Part shown: positions 24,613 through 36,800 of the stretch, piece after piece
Numbering within the stretch: the stretch's first letter is position 1
How the letters are laid out: every line of letters starts with the position of its first letter
From: CBDATB01 sp965199745
Lineage (GTDB): Bacteria > Bacteroidota > Bacteroidia > Cytophagales > Flammeovirgaceae
DNA: 64,000 nt
NCBI GenBank assembly: GCA_965199745.1
Contig: CBDATB010000013.1
Location: 558,001 to 622,000, forward strand
Direction of reading: 5' to 3'
Position numbers and translations under genes: made by a program
The notes under the pieces: model-generated
Told to the model about the DNA's origin: nothing
The model's input: the letters and a program-made list of their open reading frames with translations, nothing else
Databases searched by the model: none

Positions 24613-27600
24613 TCACTGTTGAGTCCAGAGCCACTTTCGGTTTTTAATATCGAAATACCCTACTTTGCCAGCTGCCTCTACGTGCAATACATTTTCGCCA
24701 ACTGAGTGAATAGTTTGATTTTCGGGACGGCTGATGATCTTGCCACTAAAGTCAGCAATACCGTAAAGCTGTTCTACTTTCAGGCGGTGGATGCCGTCTT
24801 CTAAACGTATCACTTCAGTGTAGGCAGCATGGCTTGGGAAGTTGCCGTAGCGGTCGATCATGCGCCAGGTGCCGGGCATTATTTTTTCCCATTTCATATC
24901 TCTGGTTGTTTGACCTGCTGCATCTTTTTGCTTACGATTTTTGCCGTATTGCTCAATATAAAGGTTTTTATTCTTTTTTGTGAATTTTAGTTCAAACTTA
25001 TGCAATCTTTTTTCTCTAGTAAGTTGCCAGATTTCTCCTTTTTTAACAAAAGCAACCGAACCGCTAAAGTCAGTTACTTCATCGAACTGGGCATAATATG
25101 CAGGCAGCCCATTGGGTTTAATATGGTATTCGCCGGTTAGTGTGCTTACCTTAAAACGTTCCGAGTAACATTTACCCACAATTTTACCACTAAGTGCAAA
25201 TTTGCCTGTGCTTTCGCCCTTTTCGTTAATGATAATATTATTATTTACTACTGCTTTATTTTCAGAAAATAAACCTGCCTTTTGAAATTGTGGCTCAATA
25301 ATCATATTGCCTTGCAGGTCAATATACCCCCATTTTTGATCAGTAAATACAGCGGCTTTGCCATCGGAAAAATTAGCTACCTTACTGTAAGTGGGTGTCA
25401 CAACTATTTCACCTGATGTATTAATAAAGCCAAATTTTTGTTTTTTCGCGTCTTTATGATAAGGTTTAGCCCCTGCCAAACCCTCGCTGTAAGGCAGGAT
25501 ACGGGTATAGGCATATTTTGTTCTGAAGTTGCCTTCAGTATCGACAACAGCCTGTTTTCCTTTTTTCTCTACAACAGCCAGATTATTGCGGTCGTAGTCA
25601 GTTCGGTAAAGAAATTTGGGAGAACGCGCAGCAGAATTTCGATAAGGCTTACCTTCAGAAGAAGGAACATCTTTAGCGGCTTTGCTATTGGTTATATAAC
25701 CTTTGCTGTCGATATAATAATAGCGCGTTTCTTTTTTATACAATTCCAATAGCTTGCCTTGAGAGCCTTCAACGAAACGGATGCCATCGTAAGTAAATTT
25801 AATAATTGGGAAGTTCTTTTCATTAATCACCCCCCAGCGTCCTGTTTTTTTCACAATGGCTATACCATTTTGAAAAGGGCTAAGTTCTTCGTAAAGAAAA
25901 GGAATAACGGTGCTACCCTTGTAGTCGATATAACCATATTTACCCTTTTTTTGCGCTCTGGCTATGCCAGTACTATCTGCGCATACTTTTTCAAATGAAG
26001 GGTCTATGAAATCGTAAATAATAGGCAATACTTCAAAGCCATTGTGGTCGATATAGCCACACTTAGCATCCTGTTTTACTAGAGAAAAGCCTTGATTGAG
26101 CAGCCAATTTTTTTCAAAATTCTCAATTTCATCATAAATAGCATCGATTACCAAATCGCCTTTATAATTGACAAAACCTATTTTTGCATTTTTATAAATT
26201 TTAACAATACCCTTTTTCTGCTGCCATATTTTCTGGAAATTTCCAATACGCTCGTATTCAGGTCGAATAACAAAAGTGCCTTTTTGGTTCACGTAGCCGT
26301 GCTGGCGATAAGTAACGACGGGTTTTCCATTTTTTCCGATGTAAGATTGCTTACCGCGTCCTATCCAGGCAATACCGTTTTTGAGTACTCCGATATTGTC
26401 GCAATAAATTTCTGGTTTGATAATGTACTCACCTTTGGCAGAAATATAACCAAATTTATTACTCACGCTAATCTTAGCCATTCCGTTATCGAAGGCTTCT
26501 ATTAGGTCATAATTAAAAGGGATAATGATTTTATTTTGTGCATTTACTACCCCCCATTTTGCCCCTTTTTTTGCCCTGAATACGCCTGCTTCGTTGTCAG
26601 AAAGGTAGTCGTAGAGGAAAGGTATTGCGGTTTTTGCCGCTTTGTCTAACAACCCGAATTTACCTTCTTTTCGAGCAACAGCATATCCTTTAATATAGTT
26701 ACGAATCTCTTGGTATAAGGGCAGATTAACCACTTCTGCCTGTCGGTTCATCAACCCGAATTGGCTGCCAGATCTGAACGAAATGAGCTCATCATCAAAA
26801 TTTCCTATATCGGTAATAATAATAGGCTTGTTCTGCTTTATGAGTGTTTTTCTGATATTTCCTTTTTTATCTATGAGTGCATCCCACAGGGTATCTACAC
26901 TGGCACGTGCATAAGCACTGAGTCTGAAGTCACCAATAACAATATCTTTACAAAAAGCTTTGAAAATAATTTTTGCCTGTTTTTTATCGATCAAATAGCT
27001 CTGGTTTTTTTGCTCATCGTTTTGGCTAATTCCCATAGCCAGCCCTGTTGTTTCATCTTCACTGACAGCATGAAAGTCTACGCCTAGTAAGTTTTTTCCC
27101 GCTGCGTTGGTCAGTCGGAAAATATAGCCATCTTTTGTCCATCGGGGCTTTCTGGCATTTGGGTTATTGCGCAATAATGCCTGTTGTTTTTTATTGATTT
27201 GCGCCTGTTCAGCTTGTCGGTAGGCTGTCTCATTAACAAATTGCTTAAGATCTTTTATGTTGCCCTGTTCATCTAAAATAAGTAAAGTAATACTTTTACC
27301 ACGATAGGCTTTAATAAAATTTACTAAGCTCTGTATTTTATCATATTCAGCTGCCAATAGCACAATGCCTTGCCTATTGATGCATCCTTTTTTATTACCT
27401 TTAGCTATGTGAGTAAAATTTTTATCCTTTTCAAAAGCATCAATTTGGTCGTATTGGCAAGGCAATAGTTCTTTTCCTTCGTGGCTCATCAAGCCATAGC
27501 GAAGTACTCGGTTGGTTTTGAATAATTCTTTAGTTAAGGGGGTGATTTTATCGTATTTGGGTTTGGCAAGTATTTTATTATCAGTACTTACCAAGCCACA

Positions 27601-27900
27601 TAAACCATTTTTCCAGACTGCCAGCCGTGTGGCAGATAAAACACTAATTTTTTCGTAGGCGGGCGGCAATAGTTCTTTACCTTGCCCATTGATAAGGGCA
27701 AAAAGTCCGTCTTTTCTGGCAATAGCCCAATGAAAGCGGTTGTATTCGCTAATGTATTCGTAGGTAGGAGCTAAGATTATTTTTCCTTGCTCGTCAATAA
27801 GGCCCCATAGCTTATCTTTTTTTACTGGAAATAAAGACTGCCCGAAGCTGCCTGAAACTATTAGACAGAGAAAACAAATGAATATGTTCTGCTTTTTCAT
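24613..27900 (-). CDS. WG-repeat protein (1095 residues)
   Basis: A large protein with an N-terminal signal (hydrophobic run to S-F-G-Q, about residue 21) and then WG repeats to near the C-terminus: units of 20-25 residues such as L-W-G-L-I-D-E-Q-G-K-I-I, Y-G-Y-I-D-Y-K-G-S and K-W-G-Y-I-D-L-Q-G-N, more than a dozen in all. WG (KWG) repeats form small beta-hairpin units in secreted or periplasmic proteins of Bacteroidota; ligands are generally unknown. The final 200 residues are less repetitive. No catalytic motif. It is divergent from the TolC-family gene. Confidence 0.88.
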   Translation of the reverse strand: MKKQNIFICFLCLIVSGSFGQSLFPVKKDKLWGLIDEQGKIILAPTYEYISEYNRFHWAIARKDGLFALINGQGKELLPPAYEKISVLSATRLAVWKNGLCGLVSTDNKILAKPKYDKITPLTKELFKTNRVLRYGLMSHEGKELLPCQYDQIDAFEKDKNFTHIAKGNKKGCINRQGIVLLAAEYDKIQSLVNFIKAYRGKSITLLILDEQGNIKDLKQFVNETAYRQAEQAQINKKQQALLRNNPNARKPRWTKDGYIFRLTNAAGKNLLGVDFHAVSEDETTGLAMGISQNDEQKNQSYLIDKKQAKIIFKAFCKDIVIGDFRLSAYARASVDTLWDALIDKKGNIRKTLIKQNKPIIITDIGNFDDELISFRSGSQFGLMNRQAEVVNLPLYQEIRNYIKGYAVARKEGKFGLLDKAAKTAIPFLYDYLSDNEAGVFRAKKGAKWGVVNAQNKIIIPFNYDLIEAFDNGMAKISVSNKFGYISAKGEYIIKPEIYCDNIGVLKNGIAWIGRGKQSYIGKNGKPVVTYRQHGYVNQKGTFVIRPEYERIGNFQKIWQQKKGIVKIYKNAKIGFVNYKGDLVIDAIYDEIENFEKNWLLNQGFSLVKQDAKCGYIDHNGFEVLPIIYDFIDPSFEKVCADSTGIARAQKKGKYGYIDYKGSTVIPFLYEELSPFQNGIAIVKKTGRWGVINEKNFPIIKFTYDGIRFVEGSQGKLLELYKKETRYYYIDSKGYITNSKAAKDVPSSEGKPYRNSAARSPKFLYRTDYDRNNLAVVEKKGKQAVVDTEGNFRTKYAYTRILPYSEGLAGAKPYHKDAKKQKFGFINTSGEIVVTPTYSKVANFSDGKAAVFTDQKWGYIDLQGNMIIEPQFQKAGLFSENKAVVNNNIIINEKGESTGKFALSGKIVGKCYSERFKVSTLTGEYHIKPNGLPAYYAQFDEVTDFSGSVAFVKKGEIWQLTREKRLHKFELKFTKKNKNLYIEQYGKNRKQKDAAGQTTRDMKWEKIMPGTWRMIDRYGNFPSHAAYTEVIRLEDGIHRLKVEQLYGIADFSGKIISRPENQTIHSVGENVLHVEAAGKVGYFDIKNRKWLWTQQ

Positions 27901-28015
27901 GTATTAAATTTAATGTATTACGAATTAAAGTGTAAATTAAAGTTATAGTACTTTTTTATGAAAAAAATTATTGTTGTTATAAATTTAAATTAAATAAAAC
28001 ACTGTGTTTATGGTT

Positions 28016-28050
28016 TTTGAGTAATCTATTTCAATCTCACTTTATATTTG
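28016..28050 (+). promoter_or_regulatory. Bacteroidota-type promoter for the efflux pair
   Basis: TTTG at 28016-28019 and TATATTTG at 28043-28050 with a 23-bp spacer, close to the TTTG/TAnnTTTG consensus (spacer slightly long). It faces the TolC-family gene, whose ATG is 131 bases downstream. Confidence 0.45.
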
Positions 28051-28181
28051 TTTTTAGAGAATTGCCGAAACTCAAGTTTTGAATTTTAGTGATGAACTTC
28101 CTATTTTTACATCCGATTTTGCCTTGTTAGAAGCCTTATCGTGCAATCTCAAGTTATTTTTAATAATTTTCACCCACAATA

Positions 28182-29573
28182 ATGGCGAGGAGCTGTCAAC
28201 TCTCATTACTATTTTTATTGATTCCATGTGCCTTGTATGGACAAGATACACTGAGATTTTCCTTGCAGGAAGCCATCGATTATGCCATAAAAAACAAGAG
28301 TCAAACCAAAAATGCTTATCTGGACATACAAGTATCAAGAGGGCAGATAAGAGAAACTTTAGGGCAAGGTTTTCCACAAGTTAATTTAAAGGCAAATTTT
28401 TTCGACAATGTGGCAATAAAATCTTTCTTTGCCCAGGGAGCAGCTTCTCTCGAACCTAATCTTTCATCATACTCCTCTGAACTTCAAGAGTTCGGGAGTG
28501 ATATTTTCAACCAATTCTTAGGGCTTTCTCCATCATTGCCTAGATACAACCTCGAAGCCAGCCTCAAGCTCGATCAACTCGTTTTTGATGGAAGGTACTT
28601 CATAGGTTTGCAGGCGGCAAAAACTGTTGAAAAGCTATCTCAACAGCAATATGAAATGAGTAAAATACAAATGGCAGCTAGTGTTGCTAAGGCTTACTAT
28701 ACGAGCCTGATAAGCAGTAAGCTCATTGATCTAGAACGGCAAAACTACCTGCGCTTAGACACTTTACTCAAGCAAACACAAGCTATGTATCAAAATGGCT
28801 TTACAGAACAAATTGATGTAGACCGCATTAAAGTAGCCTATAATAATGCTAAAAACCAATTTGATCTAGCACAACAAACTTGGTATGTTAGCAAGCAAGT
28901 GCTTAAATACCAAATAGGTGTTAGTCTTAAAACAAAAATTGCTGCTACCGATGAGCTACTTGTTGAATATTTACCTGAGCAGCTCACAAAAAACCTAAGC
29001 GAATTTGATTTCGACAATCGTGTAGAATATGATATTATCAATCAGCAAATTATATTACAAGGTTATAATATCAAGCAACTAAAAGTAGGCTATTTACCTA
29101 CCCTATATGCTTCAGTGGAATATGGATATAATTCTTTGAGTGCCACTTTTTCGGAGCTTGGCACTTGGGCTAATTACTTCAACTACGGGCTGCGATTTAA
29201 TTTAAATATTTTTGACGGGCTAAGCAAAAGATCAAAAATTTTGCAGGAAAAACTCAATCTCGAAAAGATAAACAACCAAAAAGAAGACCTTGAAAGAGCG
29301 ATTCTGGTAGAGCAATTACAAGCAAAAAGTACCTTGCTGAAAAGTATTAATACGCTTAACATACAAAGAGAAAATAGAGCCCTTGCCCAACGTGTGTATC
29401 AGGTAAGCAAGACAAAATACCAACAAGGTGTCGGGAGTAACCGAGAAGTTATCGAGGCAGAAACCGCCTACAAAGAAGCTGAGACAAATTTTTACAGAGC
29501 TATATTTTCAGCACTTAACGCCAACATAGATTATCAGTTAGCTACGGGAAGTATATTGAATAAGCCCGAATAA
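28182..29573 (+). CDS. TolC-family outer-membrane efflux protein
   Basis: A 463-residue protein with a signal peptide ending near A-L-Y-G-Q-D. Two repeats of the long-helix plus beta-barrel unit are visible: L-Q-E-A-I-D-Y-A-I-K-N at residues 28-38 and the second half from about residue 250, with the ending E-A-E-T-A-Y-K-E-A-E-T-N typical of the OEP family. It would form the outer-membrane exit duct. It precedes the adaptor gene by 21 bp. Confidence 0.92.
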   Translation: MARSCQLSLLFLLIPCALYGQDTLRFSLQEAIDYAIKNKSQTKNAYLDIQVSRGQIRETLGQGFPQVNLKANFFDNVAIKSFFAQGAASLEPNLSSYSSELQEFGSDIFNQFLGLSPSLPRYNLEASLKLDQLVFDGRYFIGLQAAKTVEKLSQQQYEMSKIQMAASVAKAYYTSLISSKLIDLERQNYLRLDTLLKQTQAMYQNGFTEQIDVDRIKVAYNNAKNQFDLAQQTWYVSKQVLKYQIGVSLKTKIAATDELLVEYLPEQLTKNLSEFDFDNRVEYDIINQQIILQGYNIKQLKVGYLPTLYASVEYGYNSLSATFSELGTWANYFNYGLRFNLNIFDGLSKRSKILQEKLNLEKINNQKEDLERAILVEQLQAKSTLLKSINTLNIQRENRALAQRVYQVSKTKYQQGVGSNREVIEAETAYKEAETNFYRAIFSALNANIDYQLATGSILNKPE

Positions 29574-29594
29574 ATCATTTTAACAACACATATT

Positions 29595-30764
29595 ATGTTA
29601 CTCACGCCAAAGAATAAAATATGCACTTTTTTATGTATTATTCTACTATTTTCTTGTGAGAAAACAGAAAAGCTGCAAAGTTTAGAAGAAAAGAAAGTAA
29701 AACTAAACGCACTAAGAGAAAAATCGACGGAGCTTGTTTTACAAATTAAAAAACTAGAAAAAGAAATTAATGCTTTGAGTAGTGAAGACTCCAAGCAAAA
29801 GCTAAAAAAAATAACAGCCACTATTTTACAAATAGAAACTTTTGAGCATTATATTGAGTCGCAGGGAAATGTTGACTCCGAACAAAACGTTCAGGTTGTT
29901 CCGCAGCTGGGAGGTGTTATTTTAAAGAAATACGTCGAAGAGGGTCAGAAAGTAAGCAAAGGGCAAGTATTAGTGGAAATAGATGCGGAAAATATTCGCA
30001 GAAACATGGCAGAAATTAAAACACGCCTAACCTTAGCCAGTACCATTTACGACCGTCAAAAAAACTTGTGGGAGCAAAAAATTGGTTCTGAAGTACAATA
30101 CTTGCAAGCCAAAAATGAAAAAGAAGTGCTACATAAAACCCTTGAAACACTTGAAAGCCAGCTAGAAAAAGCCTATGTTAAATCGCCTATAAACGGCATA
30201 TTAGATGAATTTTTTACCAATCCCGGAGAAACAGCCAGCCCACAGTTTGCATTGGCAAGAGTGGTAAATCTGTCGCGCGTGAAAGTAACAGCAGAGGTAT
30301 CAGAAAGTTATATTCCCAACGTGCATAAAGGCGATACAGTTTGGGTCAGATTTACCGAGCTTGGTTTAGAAGAGTCTGTTCCTATCAAACAAATCGGGCG
30401 TTTTATCAATCCGGCGAATAGAACCTTCAAAATACAAATACAGGTAAATAATCAACAAGGCTGGCTCAGACCAAATACGCTGGCTGTCGTAAAAATAAGA
30501 GACTTCGTACTCAAGCATGCCCTGACAATTCCTTCACATCTGATTCAAAAGTCAACTGACGGGAAGCTCTTTGTTTATACGGTTGTGCAGCAAAATAATA
30601 ATCATATCATTTGCAAAGTAATTATTGAAACGAGTAAATCTTACCAGGGGAAAACAGTGGTTACTAAAGGGCTTACAGCGGGCGACCGCCTTGTTGTTGA
30701 GGGCTACAATGAAGTAATTAATAAAGAGCTGGTAAATTTGACAGACCACCCTAATTCTTTGTAA
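29595..30764 (+). CDS. RND-type efflux periplasmic adaptor, lipoprotein
   Basis: A 389-residue membrane-fusion protein. The N-terminus is a lipoprotein signal with lipobox L-L-F-S-C (Cys21), followed by a coiled coil (residues 27-65), then the biotinyl-lipoyl halves E-E-G-Q-K-V-S-K-G-Q-V-L and A-Y-V-K-S-P-I-N-G-I flanking an alpha-hairpin. The C-terminal barrel has L-V-V-E-G-Y-N-E-V. It would connect the TolC-like duct with an inner-membrane pump. No pump gene follows; the next gene (sprA) is on the other strand, so the partner transporter must be elsewhere or has been lost. Confidence 0.9.
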   Translation: MLLTPKNKICTFLCIILLFSCEKTEKLQSLEEKKVKLNALREKSTELVLQIKKLEKEINALSSEDSKQKLKKITATILQIETFEHYIESQGNVDSEQNVQVVPQLGGVILKKYVEEGQKVSKGQVLVEIDAENIRRNMAEIKTRLTLASTIYDRQKNLWEQKIGSEVQYLQAKNEKEVLHKTLETLESQLEKAYVKSPINGILDEFFTNPGETASPQFALARVVNLSRVKVTAEVSESYIPNVHKGDTVWVRFTELGLEESVPIKQIGRFINPANRTFKIQIQVNNQQGWLRPNTLAVVKIRDFVLKHALTIPSHLIQKSTDGKLFVYTVVQQNNNHIICKVIIETSKSYQGKTVVTKGLTAGDRLVVEGYNEVINKELVNLTDHPNSL

Positions 30765-30896
30765 AGTTTAGGCTGGTTGAAGTTTTGACATGGAGAGCTT
30801 TCAAAGCTAATTTTTAGGTCGTACGTGCTTAGTAATTGACAACGTATCTATTATAAATATTGGCGTAATTGGCAAAATAAAATAAGCAGCAAAGCC

Positions 30897-33800
30897 TCAA
30901 AGCTCATTTAGATTAACTCTTAATTGTACGCCAAAAGCAGTAGTTCGGCGAGGAAAAGATCGAGAGATACGCGGACTATAAAAAGCGTGTTCAAAATATA
31001 CTTGTAAATTACCCCATTTATTGAGTACGTAGGATATGGTGGGCTTTATCTGTAAGTTCGAGCTACCTTCAGTAATAGTACCCGGCTGGTCAAATCTTCT
31101 TTGTACGGTTCTAGTATCTCTCAAGGTTAGGTTAAACCTGAAATTCAGGTCGTTGTCTAAAGTTATTGTTTGTCCGTTTATTTTAAATGGTAGTTTCAAA
31201 CCTTTTTTATTGAAACTAACTTCAAGAGAAATATCCTTTGAACTGGTTTCGTTTACCTGCGGGTTAGTTAGGCCAAGTGTAAATTCTCTGCTTTTATTGT
31301 AGTTTATCTTAAATTGTATATTGTTTTTTGTAGTAAAATTAACGCCTATCAACGGAGAGAATCTCTCATTAATAACTAAGGCATCAGTTGTAAATAAAGG
31401 GGTAAACACTGAAGTATCTCCACGTGAAATAGGTGAAATGAAATTGCGTTCATTCACATCTAAAGATAGATTATCGCGGTATATCGAGGTATTATACAGC
31501 TCGTTGGAAGTATAATTACCAACAGAATAGCTAGAATTGTAGCTGTGCGATATGCTAATATTTTTAAGTCTTTCTTTAAAAAAAGGGATATTTTTCAGCC
31601 CTGAATAAGTAATCTGCCAGTTGGGAATAGGAATAGCGGGAAAAGCTGATAAACCAACATTATCGACATTATGCCCGGCATAGGCTGCAACAAAGGCCGG
31701 AATTAATACATCCTGAGATGTTGTATCGTATGATCCTTGGTTTTCATTTAGCAAAGACAGCCGCTGAAAAATAACATCTCTATTTCGAGAGAATTTATCG
31801 AATAAGCCCTCTGCACCGCCAGCACTGAAGGCAGTAAGAATTAGTGCAAAAGAACTATTAAAACTACCAGTTCTTTGGATATTAATCGGAATGAATTGAT
31901 TATTTATCGTATCATAACGATACAACTCGGAAAACCCTGAGGTACGACTTCTTTCAGCACTGAGGTTTATTTTTAGGTCCTTGATAGGTGTCAAACTGGT
32001 TTTAAAAGAAATTTTCTCTGTGCTACTTTGCTTAAAAGGATGATTTTGATCACTGATGACAAGCCAGTCGCGATTATCTCTAATAATATTTGCATCTTGT
32101 ACGCCTAGAATAAAAGGCAAGCTAGGTGCTTGTGTTTCTTTGTGTAAACCAAATAAAAAAGGCATATAGCTGAAACCAGAAATATTCGTTCCATTTGTTT
32201 GGTTATAACTGACATCAATTTTTTTTATAGAAAGGATAACAGCACCAAGTCCTTTAGCAAGCTTATATTCTGTGTGCTTTTTCTGCTTCTTCTTCTTCTG
32301 CGTTTTTTTCTGTTCGATGTGTTCTTGAATTTCTTTGACAATAAGCTCGATCTTTCGTTTTTTCTTTAATAAATACTTCGGAATAATCAGACTATCTGCA
32401 GGGACTGCTGGCAAGGTACTAGCTGTTTTTTCCGAACCTTCATCTGGCTCTTTTTGAAATTTTTCTTCGAGTTTATTTTTTTCTTTATCTCTTCGTTTTT
32501 TTATTTTTTCTTCGATTCTAGTCAGCTTCTTTTGTATTCTCTTTAGCTTGGATTCAAGTGGATCGGTAGGCGTAATATTTTCCCTACCTCTTCCTGAGCT
32601 ACCACCCGAGCTGGCAAAGGCATTAATATCTTTGAGTATAGGTATTTTGTTATAGACTTTATTTAAATCAATATTGGCATTTGCTGCAATATTATTTGTA
32701 TTCGCCGCTGAATGTCCAAAGGTTTCTATTTGGTCTGTCGCTCCTGACGTCCATATATAATTTGCTTTATAGCCCAAATTTGCTTTGAGCCAACTAGTTA
32801 GCGGAAATTTATTGAAAGGCAACGTATAATTAGCCGCAACACTTTGGTTAAATGCTTTCAATCTTCCTAAGTTTTTTAGGTTTTTTACTAAAGAATCTCT
32901 TTCTGCTATGGGGTCATCAAGTTCACCAGTGGGGTCGTCTATTATGGCATTTGCTTGTGCGTCGTAGGTAAAATTAATGCTTTTTGTAAAGTCCCATCGC
33001 ATGTTGTAGTTTCTGTCAAAAGTAAAAGTTTTTTCGTAGTTGGGTAGGATACCTACTGTATCTAGGTTACTATTACGCAGTTGCGTAATAGTGAAATTTC
33101 TGTTCAATGTACCGCGTACAGAAAGGGAAGAAGGCGATAGAGAAATGTTGAAATCTTTAATTAAACGAAGATATGGGGAATTAAGCCACTTGATATTTTT
33201 AAATGGCTCTAGGGGCTTTGTGTTAAAATTATACGTATAGGCAGTGCTTAAATTCCATTGGGTTAAACGGTACGCAAAAGTATTCAAATCTCTTCTAAAC
33301 TCATCGGTATAGGAGCCGCTAAATGATAAATTTTCTATATCCCAAAAATGCGATTTTCCATCGGGTTTTAACTTTATTTTTCTTACATTAGTTAGGCTGA
33401 TGCTCCTCTTTTGCCGAGAAAAACGCACTGTTTGCAAATAATTCGACTGCTGTGTTTCTGTATCGAAACTATTTAGGCTTGCTTGCAAAGTAACATCTTT
33501 ATCTCTGGGGTCGAACTTCGGGTCTGTTGTGCTGCGCTGATAACTCACGTACAAAGGAAGTTTAAGCCCTATTTTGTGTAAAAGGATTTTATCCAGACTG
33601 ATACTGGCACTTACATTATAGCTCAGCGTAGATTCTCTGGCGCGTTCACGCAATTTTTCTTGTACGCCTCCGTAGCCAAAAGTATTGTAGCTAATACCTG
33701 CTTTAACGGAGGCAAAATCTGCCAGCTTTAGGTCTACTGAGGCGCGGGTCGCCCAGCCTTTTTGGCGGTCGAAACCACTCACACGTAACTCATTGAACCA

Positions 33801-36800
33801 AAGGCAAGCATCGAAAGCTTGAGCGTTTGCCGAGGAGTTGTTTCTCACGCCCAGTATCACGGTCTGTATATCACTCAAGTCGGGATTACCAACTATTTTA
33901 ATTCTATATCTACCGAGCGTTTCTTTATAAGGGGTTAGATCGGTACGCCCTCTGACACGGTTTCTTCTTACTTTAATGGTAGATAAATCTTCAAAAGCAA
34001 CATCTAGGGAGTTTTCTGCCGGCCAGATAGCAGCCGGATCTATACTGCCGCGTGGGGTGATGCGAAGATTCCAGGAAATTTCGTAATAATTTTCTTCAAA
34101 GTCGGTGCCAATTCTAATAAAAGTATGTAGGTCATCATTGCTAGCCTCGTCACTTTGTGCATGTACGAACATTTGCAAACGTTCGTAATTAATAAAATCT
34201 AATTGTACGTTTTTAAAAATACCGACTCCGTCTTCTTCTGGTAAATCACTGACGCATAATTGTATGGATTGTTCGTTGCGCTGGCGAAGTACTAAAGAGG
34301 TAGGGTCTCTATCGCGAATAACGCCGGGAGGTAGGGTATAGGGAATACTACCTTCGTTGGATTGTCCGTTTTCTTCAATATTTACCGTAGTAATATCAAA
34401 TACTGCTGGTGCTTCAGGTTTAACGCCTCCGTTGCCTGAGGGAAGGTTTTGTTCAAAAGCTCGCCACTGTGCTCCGACCAATTGCATATCGACAAAACGC
34501 AGCACAACAGGCTGGCTCCAGCCGGTGAGAAATGTTCTGATATAGCGAATTGATTTGAAACCCGAAATACCGTTAACAACTTCAGGATTATCTCTGATAG
34601 GGATACGGAACTGATACCAAGTAACACTGTCATCCGATGCTTCAATGTATGCCCTGACCTGGTCTACGATAAAAGGATGGTTGATACTGAGTAGATCGGG
34701 ACGTAGCTCGACCTTGTACTGATAGTATTGCTCAACCGTAGAAAGTGTATTGTCCCGGTTAAGGTCTTCATTGTCAGGCATTTGTCTGGAAGAAGGAGTA
34801 AAGGCAGTCCCCTGATTAATGGGTGAATTATTTTGTGTGCCGTTAAAATCTTTATAACGCTCAAGAATCCCGATATCCTGGTTATCCAAATCCTCTCCGA
34901 GGAAGTGCCTGAAGTTATCGGCAGAGGGATCGGCCGATATAGTGTTAAAAGCCTCTTGGCTGACTTGCCCACTGATAGCCGATAAGTAATCGGCGAAAAA
35001 ATCGGGACTGGCTTCTTGCTCGTCGGTAAGTCCATCGAGTCCTACATCTTGTATATCCCTGTTTCCAGAAAATACATTTTGTATATATTGTGTGTTGGGT
35101 ACTTGCCCCCACTCTGTAAAGTCAGTAAAGCCGGGTTCTTCCATCAAACCATTCTCAAAGAAATGCCTGCCGTCTGGTATTACATCTTCAGAAATATTAC
35201 CCAAATTAAAATAGAGTTGGCCACCAGTAGTGTTATTTTCTCCTTCCACTTGTCCGTTTACGCCATTGATGAAAGGATTCATTAACCAAAATTCTATATA
35301 CTGTATATTAATGTTATCAAAATCGTTATTGTGGTCAATAGCACGGGTAATAGCTCCGAAATTTTGCTCGGGGTTTATTAATTCCCCTTCAGCAGTTAGG
35401 TTAGTATTAAAATTATACGGACCTCTTTCTGTAGGATAAAAAGCCAAATCGAAGCTTCTCTCTAAGCTAGTACCAATATTACCTTGCTGCCGATTGGGAA
35501 AGACTTCATTAAAGCCAATATTCCTAACATAATGATTTTGCAGGTCTTCATCTGTCAGATTTTGTGGTCTGCTGGCAATTCCTCCACTAAAATAAAAAGA
35601 ATTATCGATACTATACCAAGCCAGTTTAGCCCGTTTAAAGCCCTGCCCGAGTACTTCTGTTTGTGGCGATTGCTGTAAGATCATATCAGGTATGCTGCCT
35701 AAGTGCCAGTTTTCATTGGGTGAAGATTCTAAACTGTAAGGTACTTCACTAAATTCAAAATCGTCAATATATGAAACACCGCCCTCCCCTAGCAAGCCTG
35801 CCGAGCTAGGCAATATTTGTGCAAATTCACCATCAAAGCTAAGCTTAGATTCAGCCTTGGTGCTAAGAAAGGGAAGGGCATCGACTACTTTGGTCAAAAA
35901 CCTAGAAGATGACTGATAGCTGACTCCCAAGCCCCAGACAGTATTGGTAGCAGGCTCTTCCCCTATTCTTACCCTGCTCAAAATGGGTCGTTCGTTTAGG
36001 TGCATAAAAGTGCCGGTGAGCTTGATGTCTTTGCTGAGATGATATTCTGCGTCTACCCCTGCCAAAATACGAGGTTGTGTATTAAATATGTCTGACTTTT
36101 CGTAGGAAACTTTTATTTCTTCACCCGTAGATAAAATCCCTTGATCCAAAATAGTTACCTTACCAAAGTCGTAGTCTACGCGGTATTGCGCTTCATTGAG
36201 TTTAGTACTTCCCACTGTAATAATAACAGAGCCTTCGGCAATATCAATACCCGGTAGCTGAATTTGGTTGGCTGCTCCCGCACTATAAGAACCCTTTAAA
36301 ATAAACTTATTTCTAGCCGTATTTAAAGTGGCATCTGCCTGCGTTTCTCGATACAAATCATCATAGACATATCTATTGATTAATACCTGCTTATTGACTG
36401 TATCATCAGCAGACTCAAACAGGCTACGCAAATGTGAGCCAAAGGGTTCCAACACAGTAAAATATAAAAGTGCATTTTGTGCATTGACCGTTAATCCTTC
36501 CACGAAATCAAAATTGCCGTCGGGCTGCGGGTCTCGGTTTTTGTTAAGCCTGTCTAAGCCAGTAAGCCTAATCAAAGGGATGTCTTTAATGTTAGGTCCA
36601 CCTTCATGTAAGCTAGGGTTGTCTTGCCCTGTTAAGTCATCTTTATAGAAAATACGCATTTGAAAATCTTTTTCTTTTAAGCCAATAACGTTGAGTCTGT
36701 ACGTATTTTTCATCATCAAATCCCAAGTTGGGAAGTTGGTATTAATGATAGAGGGCTTGAGTAATTTTAGAAAAATAACTTCTTCGTCTCCAAGCCCTTG

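Noticed and set aside
25438..27087. Plus-strand frames inside the WG-repeat gene
   Set aside because: Antisense shadows created by the repeated codons; no starts or motifs of their own.
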